Below are positions 17,544 through 26,662 of a DNA stretch of 64,000 nucleotides, in pieces; position 1 is the first letter of the stretch, and the number at the start of each line of letters is the position of its first letter. The notes under the pieces were generated by a model. The model was not told the DNA's origin, ran no database searches, and saw only the letters and a list, made by a program, of their open reading frames with translations. The stretch is from Polaribacter cellanae (lineage in GTDB: Bacteria; Bacteroidota; Bacteroidia; Flavobacteriales; Flavobacteriaceae): contig NZ_CP071869.1 in the NCBI RefSeq assembly GCF_017569185.1, forward strand, positions 3,338,001-3,402,000, read 5' to 3'. The position numbers and the translations under genes are program-made.

Positions 17544-18820
17544 TGAAGCCTAAGAAATATTTTTTTTTGATTACTTTTTTGCTTTTAGCAAGCTATATAA
17601 ACTCACAAGAAAATAACATAACAAAAATTAAAATTGAAGGAAATAAAAAATTAAAAACTTCTTATATTTTAAGTGTTCTTTCAACAAAAAAAAATAAACC
17701 CTTAGATTCTTTAAAAATTGAAGAAGATATTATTTTTCTAAAAAGATTGCCTGCAATTAGCAATGTTTCTTACAAAGTAAATAAAATTAAAAAGCATACT
17801 TATAAAGTTTTATTTCTTGTGGAAGAAAATTTTACCATAATTCCTGATGTTAATTTTTGGACTACAACCAACAAACAGTTTGCTTTTAAAGTAGGTTTAT
17901 ACGACTATAATTTTTTAGGAAAAAACATCACATTTGGCGGATTTTATCAAAATAATCGATTTAATTCTTATGGAATTCTTTTTAGAGCACCGAATTTATT
18001 TTCGAAAAACTGGGGTTTATCTGTAAATCATCAAAATTGGAAAAGTGAAGAGCCTTTATATTTTAATAATTCTTTCGCAAATTATCTATATAATAATGTT
18101 TCTTTTGAAGTTTTAGGATTGCATCAATTTAACTTAAAAAATCGTATTGATTTTGGAATCAATTTTTTCAAAGAAGAATACACCTACTTAACTGGAGCAA
18201 CAGCTCCTTCAGTGCCTCAACAATTAAAATTGAATAAGACATTGTTTAAATTTACCTATATTTTTGATGGATTGAATTATTCGTACCAATATGTAAAAGG
18301 ATTTAAAAATGTTTTAAATGCACAATATGTGATAACAGAAAACGATTTTCAAAATAAATTTTTAATTTTTTGGAACGATTTCTTTTATTTTAGAAGAATA
18401 TGGACAAAAGGAAATTGGGCGAACAGAATACGTTTTGGGCTTTCTACGAACGAAAATTCGCCATTTGCGCCATTTGCTTTAGATAATAATGTAAACATTA
18501 GAGGTGTTGGTTTTTTAGTGGATAGAGGAACAGGGGTTGCTACCTTAAATTCGGAATATAGACATACAATTTACGACAAAGGTTGGTTGGCAGTTCAAAC
18601 CAATATTTTTGTAGATGCTGGTTCGTGGAGAAATCCTGCAGGAGAATTAGATGACTTTATAAAAGAAGAGAATATAAGAGTTTACAGTGGATTTGGACTT
18701 CGATTTATCAGCAAAAAAATTTATAATGCCACCTTTAGAATTGATTATGGTTTTAAAGTTTATGATGGTAAAAGCAATTCTAAAGGTGGTTTGGTTTTTG
18801 GAATTGGGCAGTATTTTTAG
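17543..18820 (+). CDS. BamA/TamA-like outer membrane protein with a single POTRA domain
   Basis: A 425-residue protein with signal peptide (LLASYINSQ/ENN). One POTRA-like unit (about 20-100) begins ITKIKIEGNKKLK and contains the LDSLKIEEDIIFLKRLPAISNVSY pattern. A beta barrel follows, ending FRIDYGFKVYDGKS and GGLVFGIGQYF, the Omp85 C-terminal type. It is much shorter than BamA (five POTRA), so it is an accessory Omp85-family member, probably for secretion or assembly of a specific partner. The ATG at 17543 overlaps the preceding stop by one base; an upstream TTG would give a non-signal leader. The partner may be the duplicated lipoprotein. Confidence 0.82.
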   Translation: MKPKKYFFLITFLLLASYINSQENNITKIKIEGNKKLKTSYILSVLSTKKNKPLDSLKIEEDIIFLKRLPAISNVSYKVNKIKKHTYKVLFLVEENFTIIPDVNFWTTTNKQFAFKVGLYDYNFLGKNITFGGFYQNNRFNSYGILFRAPNLFSKNWGLSVNHQNWKSEEPLYFNNSFANYLYNNVSFEVLGLHQFNLKNRIDFGINFFKEEYTYLTGATAPSVPQQLKLNKTLFKFTYIFDGLNYSYQYVKGFKNVLNAQYVITENDFQNKFLIFWNDFFYFRRIWTKGNWANRIRFGLSTNENSPFAPFALDNNVNIRGVGFLVDRGTGVATLNSEYRHTIYDKGWLAVQTNIFVDAGSWRNPAGELDDFIKEENIRVYSGFGLRFISKKIYNATFRIDYGFKVYDGKSNSKGGLVFGIGQYF

Positions 18821-18828
18821 GGCTGATT

Positions 18829-21800
18829 TTATTCAGTAATTAAAACCAAATCTTCAGAATTTACCATTACTCCAGCTTTTAAAACAATTTTATTAATAGT
18901 TGTATTTTCTGTAGCAGTAATTGTGGTTTCCATTTTCATCGCTTCAATAATAAACAAAGGTTGGTTTTTCTTGATTTCTTCTCCTTTTTTTACCAAAATT
19001 GTAGATAATAAACCTTGCAATGGCGCACCAATTTCTTTAGAATTTGTTTTATCTGCTTTTAAATTTTCTACTTTTTCTACTTTAATAGACTTATCTTTTA
19101 TTTTTACAGACCTGCTTTGTCCATTTACTCTAAAATAAACATTAACAAGACCGTCTTTATTTGCTTTAGATACCGATTCTAAAGTAATTAAAAGTGTTTT
19201 TCCTTTGTCTAATTCTACAATAATTTCTTCGCCTCTTTCCATTCCGTAGAAGAAATTTTTAGTAGGCAAGTTCATTAAATTATCATATTTCGTGTGCTTA
19301 TTAAAAGCATCTGTAAATACTTTTGGATATAATTTATAAGACAGGAAATCTGTAAAATCGATGGCTCTTCCTAAATCATTTTCAAAGATTTTTCTGAATT
19401 CTTTATATTCTTTATCAAAATCGATTGGTTCTAAATGTGCATTTGGTCTGTTTGAATAAGGCTTTTCATCTTTTAAAATTAGTTTTTGAAGATCTTTTGG
19501 AAAACCACCAACAGGTTGCCCTAAATCTCCCCTAAAAAAACTAACTACAGATTGTGGAAAAGAAATGGTATCTCCTTTTTCTAAAACATCTTGCACTGTT
19601 AAATTATTACTTACTAAATATTGCGCCATATCTCCAACAACTTTAGAACTTGGTGTTACTTTTACGATATTTCCAAAAAGTAAATTTACATCTCTGTACA
19701 TTTTCGTGATTTCATAAAAACGATCTTCTAAACCTAAAGCTTGTGCTTGTGGTTTTAAGTTTGAATATTGTCCGCCAGGAATTTCATGTTTAAAAACTTC
19801 TCCAGAACCCGCTTTTAAACCAGATTCAAACGGATAATAATATTCTCTTACACTTTCCCAATAATTAGAATATTCATTCAGAGAATCTGTGTTCATTGGG
19901 TTTTCTCTTTCGTGGAACTTCAACATTTCTACCATAGAATTAAAGTTTGGTTGCGATGTTAAACCAGATAAACCACCTAAAGCAACATCTAAAACATCTA
20001 CCCCAGCTTCAATTGCTTTTAAATAAGTTGCAGATTGAATTGATGAGGTGTCGTGCGTGTGTAAATGAATAGGAATATTAATTTCTTGTTTTAATGCGCT
20101 AATTAATTCGAAAGCGGCATAAGGTTTTAACAAACCAGCCATGTCTTTAATTGCCAAAATATGAGCACCTGCATTTTCGATATCTTTAGCTAAAGTTGTG
20201 TAATATTTTAGATTATATTTTGTGTTTTTTGGATCTAACAAATCGCCTGTATAACAAATAGAACCTTCTGCTAAACCTTGGGTTTTTGTTCTTACATATT
20301 CTATACAAGGTGCCAAAGATTTTATCCAATTTAAAGAATCGAAAATTCTAAAAATATCCACTCCGTTTTCCCAAGAAGAAACTACAAATTTCTCAATTAA
20401 ATTATCTGGATATGCTGTGTAGCCAACTCCATTAGAACCTCTAATTAACATTTGTAACAAAACATTTGGCATTGCTTTTCGTAATAAACGTAAACGCTCC
20501 CAAGGGTTTTCTTGTAAAAAACGCATACAAACATCAAAAGTTGCACCACCCCAAACTTCCATACTAAAAATTTCAGGATTGTTTTTTGTGTAACCTTCAG
20601 CAACCTTCAACATATCGTAAGTTCGCATTCTTGTTGCCAATAAACTTTGGTGTGCATCACGCATTGTTGTATCCGTAAAATGAACTTTTTTTTCTGCTTT
20701 TAACCATTTAGAAAATTTATCTGGACCTAGTTTTGTTAGTACATCTTTTGTACCTTCAGGGTGGTTACGATTGGTAATTATTTTCGGAACTTTTGGCTTG
20801 ATAAATGTTTTAGTAGCATCAATTTTTTTAACATCACTATTTCCATTTACAATAATATCCCCCAAATACGTAACCAATTTTGTAGCTCTATTTCTTGGTG
20901 CTTTAAAAATGAATAAATCAGGATTATTTTTAATGAAGTTAACAGTTACTTCTCCTTGTCTAAAAGTTTTATGTTTTAGGATATTGTCTAAAAACAACAT
21001 ATTTGTCTTTACTCCTCTGATTCTAAATTCAGCTAAAGCTCTTCTGATTTTTCTACAAGCACCATCTAAAGTCCTACTATTTGCAGTAACTTTTACCAAC
21101 ATAGAATCGAAAAATGGAGAAATAGTAACACCTTGATATACACTTCCTGCGTCTAAACGAATTCCAAAACCAGAAGCACTTCTGTAGGTTGTAATGGTGC
21201 CATAATCTGGTTTAAAATCGTTCTGTGGATCTTCTGTAGTAACTCTACATTGCAAAGCATATCCATTAATTTTTACACTTTCTTGATTCGCAATTTTTAT
21301 TTGCTGGTCTTCTAATTTATAACCACCGGCAATAAATAATTGTGTTTTTACTAAATCTATATTTGTAATAACCTCTGTAACTGTATGTTCTACTTGAATT
21401 CTTGGATTTACTTCAATAAAATAAATGCTATCATCATCATCAACCAAAAACTCTACAGTACCAATATTATTATAATTTACAGCTTTACAAATTTTAATAG
21501 CGTAGTTGTAAAGTGCATTTTTTGTTTTTTGCTTTAATCCAAAAGAAGGCGCAAATTCTATTACTTTTTGATAACGTCTTTGTACAGAACAATCACGTTC
21601 AAATAAATGTACAATATTGCCAAAATTATCTGCAACAATCTGAATTTCTATATGTTTTGGATTTTCTACAAATTTTTCTAAAAAGACAGTATCATCACCA
21701 AAAGCATTTAACGCTTCTCTTTTACTTTCGTTAAAAGCGCTTTGTAATTCTTCTGGGCCTCTAATAACTCTCATTCCTCTTCCACCACCTCCAGAAGCCG

Positions 21801-22281
21801 CTTTCAGCATAACAGGGTAGCCAATTACTTTAGCTTCACTTAAAGCTGTTTCAATAGAATCTAACACTTTTTTATTGCTGTTAATAATAGGAATGTTGTT
21901 ATCTAAAGCAACTTTTTTAGCAGTAATTTTGTCTCCCAGAGATTTTAAAACAGATACTTTTGGTCCCACAAAAATGATGTTATTTTCATTACATTTTCTG
22001 GCAAATTCTGCATTTTCTGAAAGAAAACCATAACCAGGGTGAATTGCATCTGCACCACATTCTAAAGCGACTCTAATAATTTCATCACTATTTAAATAAG
22101 GTTTTAAGGGTTCGTTATCTTCTCCAATTTGGTACGATTCGTCTGCCTTATATCTGTGCAAAGAATACCTGTCTTCAAAAGTATAAATACCTACAGTTTT
22201 TAAGCTAATTTCTGTACAAGCTCTAAAAATTCTTATGGCAATCTCACCTCTATTTGCTACAAGTACTTTTTTAATTTTCAT
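18829..22281 (-). CDS. pyc: Pyruvate carboxylase
   Basis: A 1150-residue, full-length single-chain pyruvate carboxylase (pyruvate + HCO3- + ATP to oxaloacetate). The biotin carboxylase domain covers about 1-450 (KVLVANRGEIAIRIFRA; Gly-rich ATP loop KAASGGGGRGMR). The carboxyltransferase domain spans about 530-820 (FTDTTMRDAHQSLLATRMRT; metal ligands in HLHTHDTS). The biotinyl domain has EAMKMET with biotinylated Lys1116. It is a cytoplasmic anaplerotic enzyme, and it is monocistronic: convergent with the BamA-like gene (8 bp gap) and divergent from the phosphatase gene. Confidence 0.97.
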   Translation of the reverse strand: MKIKKVLVANRGEIAIRIFRACTEISLKTVGIYTFEDRYSLHRYKADESYQIGEDNEPLKPYLNSDEIIRVALECGADAIHPGYGFLSENAEFARKCNENNIIFVGPKVSVLKSLGDKITAKKVALDNNIPIINSNKKVLDSIETALSEAKVIGYPVMLKAASGGGGRGMRVIRGPEELQSAFNESKREALNAFGDDTVFLEKFVENPKHIEIQIVADNFGNIVHLFERDCSVQRRYQKVIEFAPSFGLKQKTKNALYNYAIKICKAVNYNNIGTVEFLVDDDDSIYFIEVNPRIQVEHTVTEVITNIDLVKTQLFIAGGYKLEDQQIKIANQESVKINGYALQCRVTTEDPQNDFKPDYGTITTYRSASGFGIRLDAGSVYQGVTISPFFDSMLVKVTANSRTLDGACRKIRRALAEFRIRGVKTNMLFLDNILKHKTFRQGEVTVNFIKNNPDLFIFKAPRNRATKLVTYLGDIIVNGNSDVKKIDATKTFIKPKVPKIITNRNHPEGTKDVLTKLGPDKFSKWLKAEKKVHFTDTTMRDAHQSLLATRMRTYDMLKVAEGYTKNNPEIFSMEVWGGATFDVCMRFLQENPWERLRLLRKAMPNVLLQMLIRGSNGVGYTAYPDNLIEKFVVSSWENGVDIFRIFDSLNWIKSLAPCIEYVRTKTQGLAEGSICYTGDLLDPKNTKYNLKYYTTLAKDIENAGAHILAIKDMAGLLKPYAAFELISALKQEINIPIHLHTHDTSSIQSATYLKAIEAGVDVLDVALGGLSGLTSQPNFNSMVEMLKFHERENPMNTDSLNEYSNYWESVREYYYPFESGLKAGSGEVFKHEIPGGQYSNLKPQAQALGLEDRFYEITKMYRDVNLLFGNIVKVTPSSKVVGDMAQYLVSNNLTVQDVLEKGDTISFPQSVVSFFRGDLGQPVGGFPKDLQKLILKDEKPYSNRPNAHLEPIDFDKEYKEFRKIFENDLGRAIDFTDFLSYKLYPKVFTDAFNKHTKYDNLMNLPTKNFFYGMERGEEIIVELDKGKTLLITLESVSKANKDGLVNVYFRVNGQSRSVKIKDKSIKVEKVENLKADKTNSKEIGAPLQGLLSTILVKKGEEIKKNQPLFIIEAMKMETTITATENTTINKIVLKAGVMVNSEDLVLITE

Positions 22282-22428
22282 CTATAAAATATTTTGGTTT
22301 GAATTAATTTTCTCTAAAGATAAGTTACGAAATCGATATAGTAAAAAGAAATTTAAAAAGAATTTAGAAACTTTTGAGTTTTATTCGAGAATTATCAATA
22401 AGTTAGATTTTGATTAAAGAATTTAGAC

Positions 22429-23157
22429 ATGAGAACATTTGCAATTGGCGATATTCATGGGGGTTTAAGAGCCTTGCTTCAAGTTTTAAATAAAATTGAA
22501 GTAACAGATAAAGATACCTTAATTTTTGTGGGTGATTATGTAGATGGTTGGAGCGAATCTGCGCAAGTTATTGAGTTTTTATTGAGCTTATCAGAAAAAA
22601 TAAACTGTATTTTTATCAAAGGAAATCACGATGTTTGGTGTGAGAATTGGCTCAGAGAAGAAGATGTAAACCCCACTTGGTATATGCATGGAGGAAAAGA
22701 AACGATTGATAGTTACGATGGTTTTTCTATGGAAGAAAAAAAGCAACATTTACTCTTTTTCGAGAATATGCCTTTGTATCATTTAGATGAACAAAACCGA
22801 TTGTTTCTGCATGCAGGTTATACATCTATGTATGGAGTTGAAAAAGAAATTTTTAAGGAGAATTTTTATTTCGATAGAACTTTATGGGAAATGGCTCTAG
22901 TTGCGAACCATAAAATAGATGAAGATTCTCCATTTTATCCAAAAAGAATTCAACATTATAAAGAAATATTTATTGGACACACACCAACCACAAATTTTGG
23001 TAAAACCAAACCCATAAATGCATTAAATATTTGGAATATCGATACTGGTGCCGCTTTTAAAGGGAAAATTACTGCAATGAATATCGATACCAAAGAATTT
23101 GTACAAAGCGATAATTTACCAGATTTGTATCCTAATGAAAAAGGGAGGAATAAGTAA
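22429..23157 (+). CDS. Calcineurin-like serine/threonine protein phosphatase
   Basis: A 242-residue metallophosphoesterase with all PPP-family motifs: GDIHG near residue 8, GDYVDGW near 44-50, KGNHDVW near 67-73 and a GHTPT motif near 189-193. The two-metal centre is therefore intact, in contrast to the metallophosphoesterase at 27219-28046. It is similar to bacterial PrpA/PP1-like phosphatases or diadenosine tetraphosphatase relatives. It is divergent from pyc with a 147-bp gap. The physiological substrate is not predictable. Confidence 0.92.
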   Translation: MRTFAIGDIHGGLRALLQVLNKIEVTDKDTLIFVGDYVDGWSESAQVIEFLLSLSEKINCIFIKGNHDVWCENWLREEDVNPTWYMHGGKETIDSYDGFSMEEKKQHLLFFENMPLYHLDEQNRLFLHAGYTSMYGVEKEIFKENFYFDRTLWEMALVANHKIDEDSPFYPKRIQHYKEIFIGHTPTTNFGKTKPINALNIWNIDTGAAFKGKITAMNIDTKEFVQSDNLPDLYPNEKGRNK

Positions 23158-23171
23158 AGTTTTTACTGGAA

Positions 23172-23266
23172 TATCTTTTCGACCTTGTACAGAAATCTTT
23201 AATATAGGATCTAAATTACATTTAAATTTTTCTCGGCTCCACTGCGTTTCGCTTGAAATCACAGGT
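23172..23266. repeat. Degenerate flavobacterial intergenic repeat
   Basis: Segments ATCTTTTCGACCTTGTACAG and CTCGGCTCCACTGCGTTTCG form a loose inverted pair around an AT-rich centre. Related pieces are seen at 25047-25130, 27174-27199, 34256-34340, 36449-36470 and 37845-37912. No gene is present; it overlaps slightly the 3' end of the fatty acid hydroxylase gene region. Confidence 0.45.
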
Positions 23267-24151
23267 TTACTTTTTGCTCAAAGGATACAATTCTTGCTTT
23301 AAAAAACCTTTTGGAAAATCCTCATCACCATTAAAACCCAATTCGATATCTTTTCCAGAATGTGGAATATAATCCGTTTTAAAAATATAATCCCAAAGAC
23401 TTAATGTAAGCCCAAAGTTTACGCCATATTTTCTTTCTTCTGGCAATTCTTTAGAATGATGCCAAATGTGCATTTTCGGGTTGTTTAGAATGTATTTTAG
23501 CCAACCATAATCCCAATTAATATTTGCGTGATTTAAATGCCCAATGGTTATGTTAAAAAAATGGACAAAAGCCACGTCTTGTGCAGAAAAACCTCCAATA
23601 ATCGCCAAAGGAATGTATCGTAAAGAATTGTAAACTACAGGTTCCATCCAATGATAACGCAAATGTGCAGCAAACCCCATTTCTTTTACAGAATGATGCA
23701 CTTTGTGGAAATTCCAAAGAAATTCAGACCTGTGCAATAATCTGTGTGTCCACCATTGTACAAAATCTACCACAATAAAAAAGATAAAAATCCTTGCGAA
23801 AAAAGGGAGTTTATTAATTTCTAACAATTGAAAATCGGTAACAGATAAACCAACAAATGCTAAAACATCATTAAAAATTTCGGCAGCAGAATTAGATAAG
23901 GCAATCAATACAATTAAGTTCAATAAAAAGAAATTAAAAAACATATAAAATGTGTCTAACCAAAAATCTTTTCGGAACAAAGATTGGTTTTTACGCCAAG
24001 GAAAAATAGCTTCTAAGCCCCAAACAACTAAAGAAATAATTAATAAACCATAAAAATAATTCTCCCAGTTCAATTCCATTAAAACAGAATTTCTAAGATA
24101 ATTCCAATAATCGGAATACGAGTTTTTTATGAGGTCTATGTATTTGTTCAT
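23267..24151 (-). CDS. Sterol desaturase/fatty acid hydroxylase-family membrane protein
   Basis: A 294-residue integral membrane protein with about four hydrophobic segments and the eight-histidine di-iron motif set of the family: HRLLH (136-140), HKVHH (149-153) and HIWHHS near residue 229. Members hydroxylate or desaturate lipids using O2. It is the last of the run of minus-strand genes from 37.7 kb, 61 bp downstream of the purine nucleoside phosphorylase gene. Its placement raises the possibility of lipid modification linked to the arsenosugar-type locus (arsenolipids), but adjacency is the only evidence. Confidence 0.88.
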   Translation of the reverse strand: MNKYIDLIKNSYSDYWNYLRNSVLMELNWENYFYGLLIISLVVWGLEAIFPWRKNQSLFRKDFWLDTFYMFFNFFLLNLIVLIALSNSAAEIFNDVLAFVGLSVTDFQLLEINKLPFFARIFIFFIVVDFVQWWTHRLLHRSEFLWNFHKVHHSVKEMGFAAHLRYHWMEPVVYNSLRYIPLAIIGGFSAQDVAFVHFFNITIGHLNHANINWDYGWLKYILNNPKMHIWHHSKELPEERKYGVNFGLTLSLWDYIFKTDYIPHSGKDIELGFNGDEDFPKGFLKQELYPLSKK

Positions 24152-24212
24152 TTAGTTACTGTGTTCTAAAGCTTCTTCACATTTCTAAAATCTGAAGGGG
24201 CTTTTCAGTATT

Positions 24213-25031
24213 TTATAATACCTTAATTACTTCCTTAAAAAGTGCAATCATTTTTGGTTCTGCTTCCCCAGCAACTGCAATAATTTCAGCAATATCTACA
24301 GGCTGTAAATTTTTAGGATCACATTCGTCTGTTAAAACAGAAATCGCAGCACAAGGCAAGTTTAATTGTTTGGCAACAATAACTTCGGGTACAGTGCTCA
24401 TTCCAACAGCATCTGCTTCTAAGATTTGTAGCATTCTGTATTCTGCTCTGGTTTCTAATTGTGGCCCTAAAACACTTGCATAGACACCTTCATGTAATTG
24501 AATTTTTTGCTCAGTAGCAATTAAGTTTAATTTTGTGTTTATTTCTTTAGCATAAGGTTCTAGCATGTCTGCGAAAATATTTCCAAAATTGTTTGCTCCG
24601 TTAAATGCCAATGGAGAAGTTCCTTGCAAATTAATATGGTCATTAATCAACATTAAATCGCCTTTTTTATAATCGAGATTTATGGCACCAGCTGCATTCG
24701 AAATTAATAAGTTTTTAATTCCTAAACCATGCATGGTTCGTATTCCGTAAGTAACTTCCCACGCATTATACCCTTCATATAAATGAAAACGACCAGACAT
24801 TACCAGTACTTTTTTGCCCGATAATTCTCCATAAATTAATTTTCCCGAATGAAACTCTACAGTTGCTTGTGGAAAATGTGGAATATCTGCATACGTAATT
24901 TCTAGTTCAACGGAAATCTCATCAACCAATTTTCCCAAACCGGTTCCTAAAACAATACCTATTTCTGGTTTTGTAATTCCATTTGATTTTAAAAAATCGA
25001 TTGTTTCTTGTAATTGTTGTTGTTTGTTCAT
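24213..25031 (-). CDS. Purine nucleoside phosphorylase
   Basis: A 272-residue type I (trimeric) purine nucleoside phosphorylase. The phosphate-binding GIVLGTGLGKL lies near 25-35 with SGRFHLYEGY near 79-88, and purine-site residues are in SNAAGAI and GMSTVPEVI. It cleaves purine nucleosides with phosphate to base plus ribose-1-phosphate in the cytoplasm. In organoarsenic metabolism a nucleosidase or phosphorylase step is expected after ArsS, which makes a dimethylarsinoyl-deoxyadenosine. The position ten genes downstream of arsS on the same strand fits that role, but ordinary purine salvage is equally possible. Confidence 0.93.
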   Translation of the reverse strand: MNKQQQLQETIDFLKSNGITKPEIGIVLGTGLGKLVDEISVELEITYADIPHFPQATVEFHSGKLIYGELSGKKVLVMSGRFHLYEGYNAWEVTYGIRTMHGLGIKNLLISNAAGAINLDYKKGDLMLINDHINLQGTSPLAFNGANNFGNIFADMLEPYAKEINTKLNLIATEQKIQLHEGVYASVLGPQLETRAEYRMLQILEADAVGMSTVPEVIVAKQLNLPCAAISVLTDECDPKNLQPVDIAEIIAVAGEAEPKMIALFKEVIKVL

Positions 25032-25046
25032 TTTGTTTTATATAAT

Positions 25047-25130
25047 AATGTCATTTCAACCTTGTGGAGAAATCTTTTATTCTATTTTGAAGAATAGATT
25101 TTTCGACTTCATTAAATTTAACTCAAAATA
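25047..25130. repeat. Degenerate inverted intergenic repeat
   Basis: ATGTCATTTCAACCTTGTGG followed by AGAAATCTTTTATTCTATTT, then the complementary AATAGATTTTTCGACTTCAT: the two halves form an imperfect hairpin. This is the ATGTCATTTCGACC..GGAGAAATCT type of repeat scattered through flavobacterial genomes. It fills the gap between the PNP gene and the DM13/T9SS protein gene. Confidence 0.6.
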
Positions 25131-25144
25131 ACAAGATAATTCAA

Positions 25145-25846
25145 TTACTGAATCACTAATTTTTGAGTTTTAGATGCATTTTCAACAGAAACTTTAACCA
25201 TATAAATTCCTGATTGTAAGAAAGAAATATCTAAAGTTTTTCCTGTGTTTTTTTGTTGATAGAAAACTTTTTTTCCTAAAACATTAAAAATACGAATTTC
25301 TGCAGAATTTGCCTCTATATTTCCAATCTGAATTTCTTTTTTTGCAGGATTTGGATAGATTTTTACTTTATTTAAAATAGTACTTTCCGCAGACAATACA
25401 GAACAATTTGCACTGCTAAATGGAGTTATTTTTCCTAAATCCCAAAAAGCAGTAAACTGAAGACAGAAAAAGAAAACAGTATCATATTCAGAAATATCAA
25501 CTCCGTTAGGAATTATTTTTGTAAAACTTTGAGCTCCAGAAAAACCGATTAAACCAAAAGAAATATTTTGTACATTTTCTGGATTGATACTTTTTAATTC
25601 AGAAATAGATTTGCCTTCAGATTTTATTAAATATAACCTTACATCTGGGCCAGAAGCTGTGCTAAAATTACTGCCAAAGTTAATAGCAACTGTATTATTT
25701 GAATTTAAAGTAACAGAAACATCTCCAGAAATGTTGTAAGAATTTGTTGAGGTGTTATTACCAAAGTTAGTTGCGTTTTTGGAACACTGCCCATTTACTT
25801 GCGAAAAAATAAGTGAAAAAAATAGTGAAAGTAGTGTTGTTTTCAT
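25145..25846 (-). CDS. Secreted DM13-like protein with T9SS type A sorting domain
   Basis: A 233-residue secreted protein. A signal peptide (SQVNGQCSK) is followed by a DM13-like domain at about 30-145 (GPDVRLYLIKSEG, YDTVFFFCLQFTAFWDLGKI). A C-terminal sorting domain from about 160 (KIYPNPAKKEIQIGN, IFNVLGKKVFYQ, GIYMVKVSVE, KLVIQ) targets it through the type IX secretion system to the surface. DM13 domains are linked to redox or electron-transfer roles in animals, with unknown function in bacteria. It lies six bases downstream of the TIGR04282 glycosyltransferase gene, so it is co-transcribed with the arsenosugar-type genes. The DM13 assignment is moderately sure; the sorting domain is clear. 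Confidence 0.82.
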   Translation of the reverse strand: MKTTLLSLFFSLIFSQVNGQCSKNATNFGNNTSTNSYNISGDVSVTLNSNNTVAINFGSNFSTASGPDVRLYLIKSEGKSISELKSINPENVQNISFGLIGFSGAQSFTKIIPNGVDISEYDTVFFFCLQFTAFWDLGKITPFSSANCSVLSAESTILNKVKIYPNPAKKEIQIGNIEANSAEIRIFNVLGKKVFYQQKNTGKTLDISFLQSGIYMVKVSVENASKTQKLVIQ

Positions 25847-25852
25847 GTAAAA

Positions 25853-26467
25853 TTATTTAGAGTTGATAAACGTATTCATAATTTCTGGGATGTTTTCAAT
25901 ATCCTCATATACATCTATGTCGTTTTTAAACTCCAATAATTTCACTTTTTTATCTTTTAAATCTGTTAAAGTATCTTTTCTAACAGTTTCTGTGCCCCAT
26001 TTTTTATTTTTGAAGACGTTTTCTTCCAAAGAATTCATACCCAATAAATAGTAACCACCATCTTCTGCAGGGCCAATAACCACATCGTTAGTATCTAATT
26101 CATTAAAAGCTATTTCTATATTTTTTGATGATAAATCGTATAAATCACTCCCAATAATTAGCACTTTTTTGTAACCAGCATCAAATCCGTTTTTAAAAGC
26201 GTTTTTCATTCGAACACCTAAATCTTCCCCAAATTGTTGGTGTTTTTGATAAATATCAGGATTCCAAATATCATTTTCTCGAATTTTTACAGAATAGTAA
26301 ACAGCTTTATCTGCAGTTTTTACTTCCGAAGAAATATTTCTGGTTCTTTCTAATAAAAATTTATAAATTTCTAAAGCAGTTTCGTCTCCAACTTTTTTTG
26401 CCAAACGTGTTTTTGCTTTCCCTAATTCTGGGTTTCTTGTAAAGATTAATAGTAGGTTTTTATTCAT
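25853..26467 (-). CDS. TIGR04282/DUF2064-family arsenosugar-associated glycosyltransferase
   Basis: A 204-residue GT-A-like protein with the nucleotide-binding N-terminus LLIFTRNPELGKAKTRLAKK, the GEDLGVRMKNAF helix, the metal-binding IIGSDLYDL (in place of DxD) and GPAEDGGYYLLGM. This family is named for its co-occurrence with arsenosugar biosynthesis genes; the sugar transferred has not been established by sequence. It is six bases upstream of the DM13/T9SS gene. Just ahead of its start codon lies an array of 8-bp repeats (26477-26532) that could alter expression. A second, more divergent family member is at 34373-35050. Confidence 0.9.
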   Translation of the reverse strand: MNKNLLLIFTRNPELGKAKTRLAKKVGDETALEIYKFLLERTRNISSEVKTADKAVYYSVKIRENDIWNPDIYQKHQQFGEDLGVRMKNAFKNGFDAGYKKVLIIGSDLYDLSSKNIEIAFNELDTNDVVIGPAEDGGYYLLGMNSLEENVFKNKKWGTETVRKDTLTDLKDKKVKLLEFKNDIDVYEDIENIPEIMNTFINSK

Positions 26468-26476
26468 GTTTTTTTT

Positions 26477-26572
26477 AAAGTATCAAAGTATCAAAGTATC
26501 AAAGTATCAAAGTATCAAAGTATCAAAGTATCAAAGTTGCAAAGTATCAAAGTTTCAGAGTTTCAGAGTTTA
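26477..26572. repeat. 8-bp tandem repeat array (AAAGTATC)n
   Basis: Seven perfect copies of AAAGTATC occupy 26477-26532, followed by degenerate copies (AAAGTTGC, AAAGTATC, AAAGTTTC, AGAGTTTC). The array starts nine bases upstream of the glycosyltransferase start codon. Copy number probably varies between strains. Confidence 0.9.
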
Positions 26573-26607
26573 AGAGTTTTTCTTTGGGACTTATTATTCG
26601 TAAAAGT

Positions 26608-26662
26608 AAGCACTGAAAACTGCGACTGCCAACTGAAGACTGAATACTGCCAACTGAAGACT
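26608..26662. repeat. CTGCCAACTGAAGACT-type intergenic repeat
   Basis: Contains ACTGCCAACTGAAGACT twice with spacer text of the same composition. The same words recur at 38945-38962 (reverse complement) and 42590-42622. It abuts the rhodanese gene stop. It is non-coding filler of unknown role. Confidence 0.6.

Noticed and set aside
18923..21734. Several open frames on the plus strand inside pyc
   Set aside because: They are antisense shadows of a full-length conserved gene, with no initiation context or family resemblance.
24213..25031. Treating the purine nucleoside phosphorylase as certain proof of arsenosugar synthesis
   Set aside because: The same enzyme serves ordinary purine salvage; only its position supports the link.
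26477..26572. Tandem repeats at 26.5 kb as a CRISPR array
   Set aside because: Units are only 8 bp, contiguous and without unique spacers; no cas gene is nearby. The 7-bp array at 39014-39062 was rejected for the same reason.
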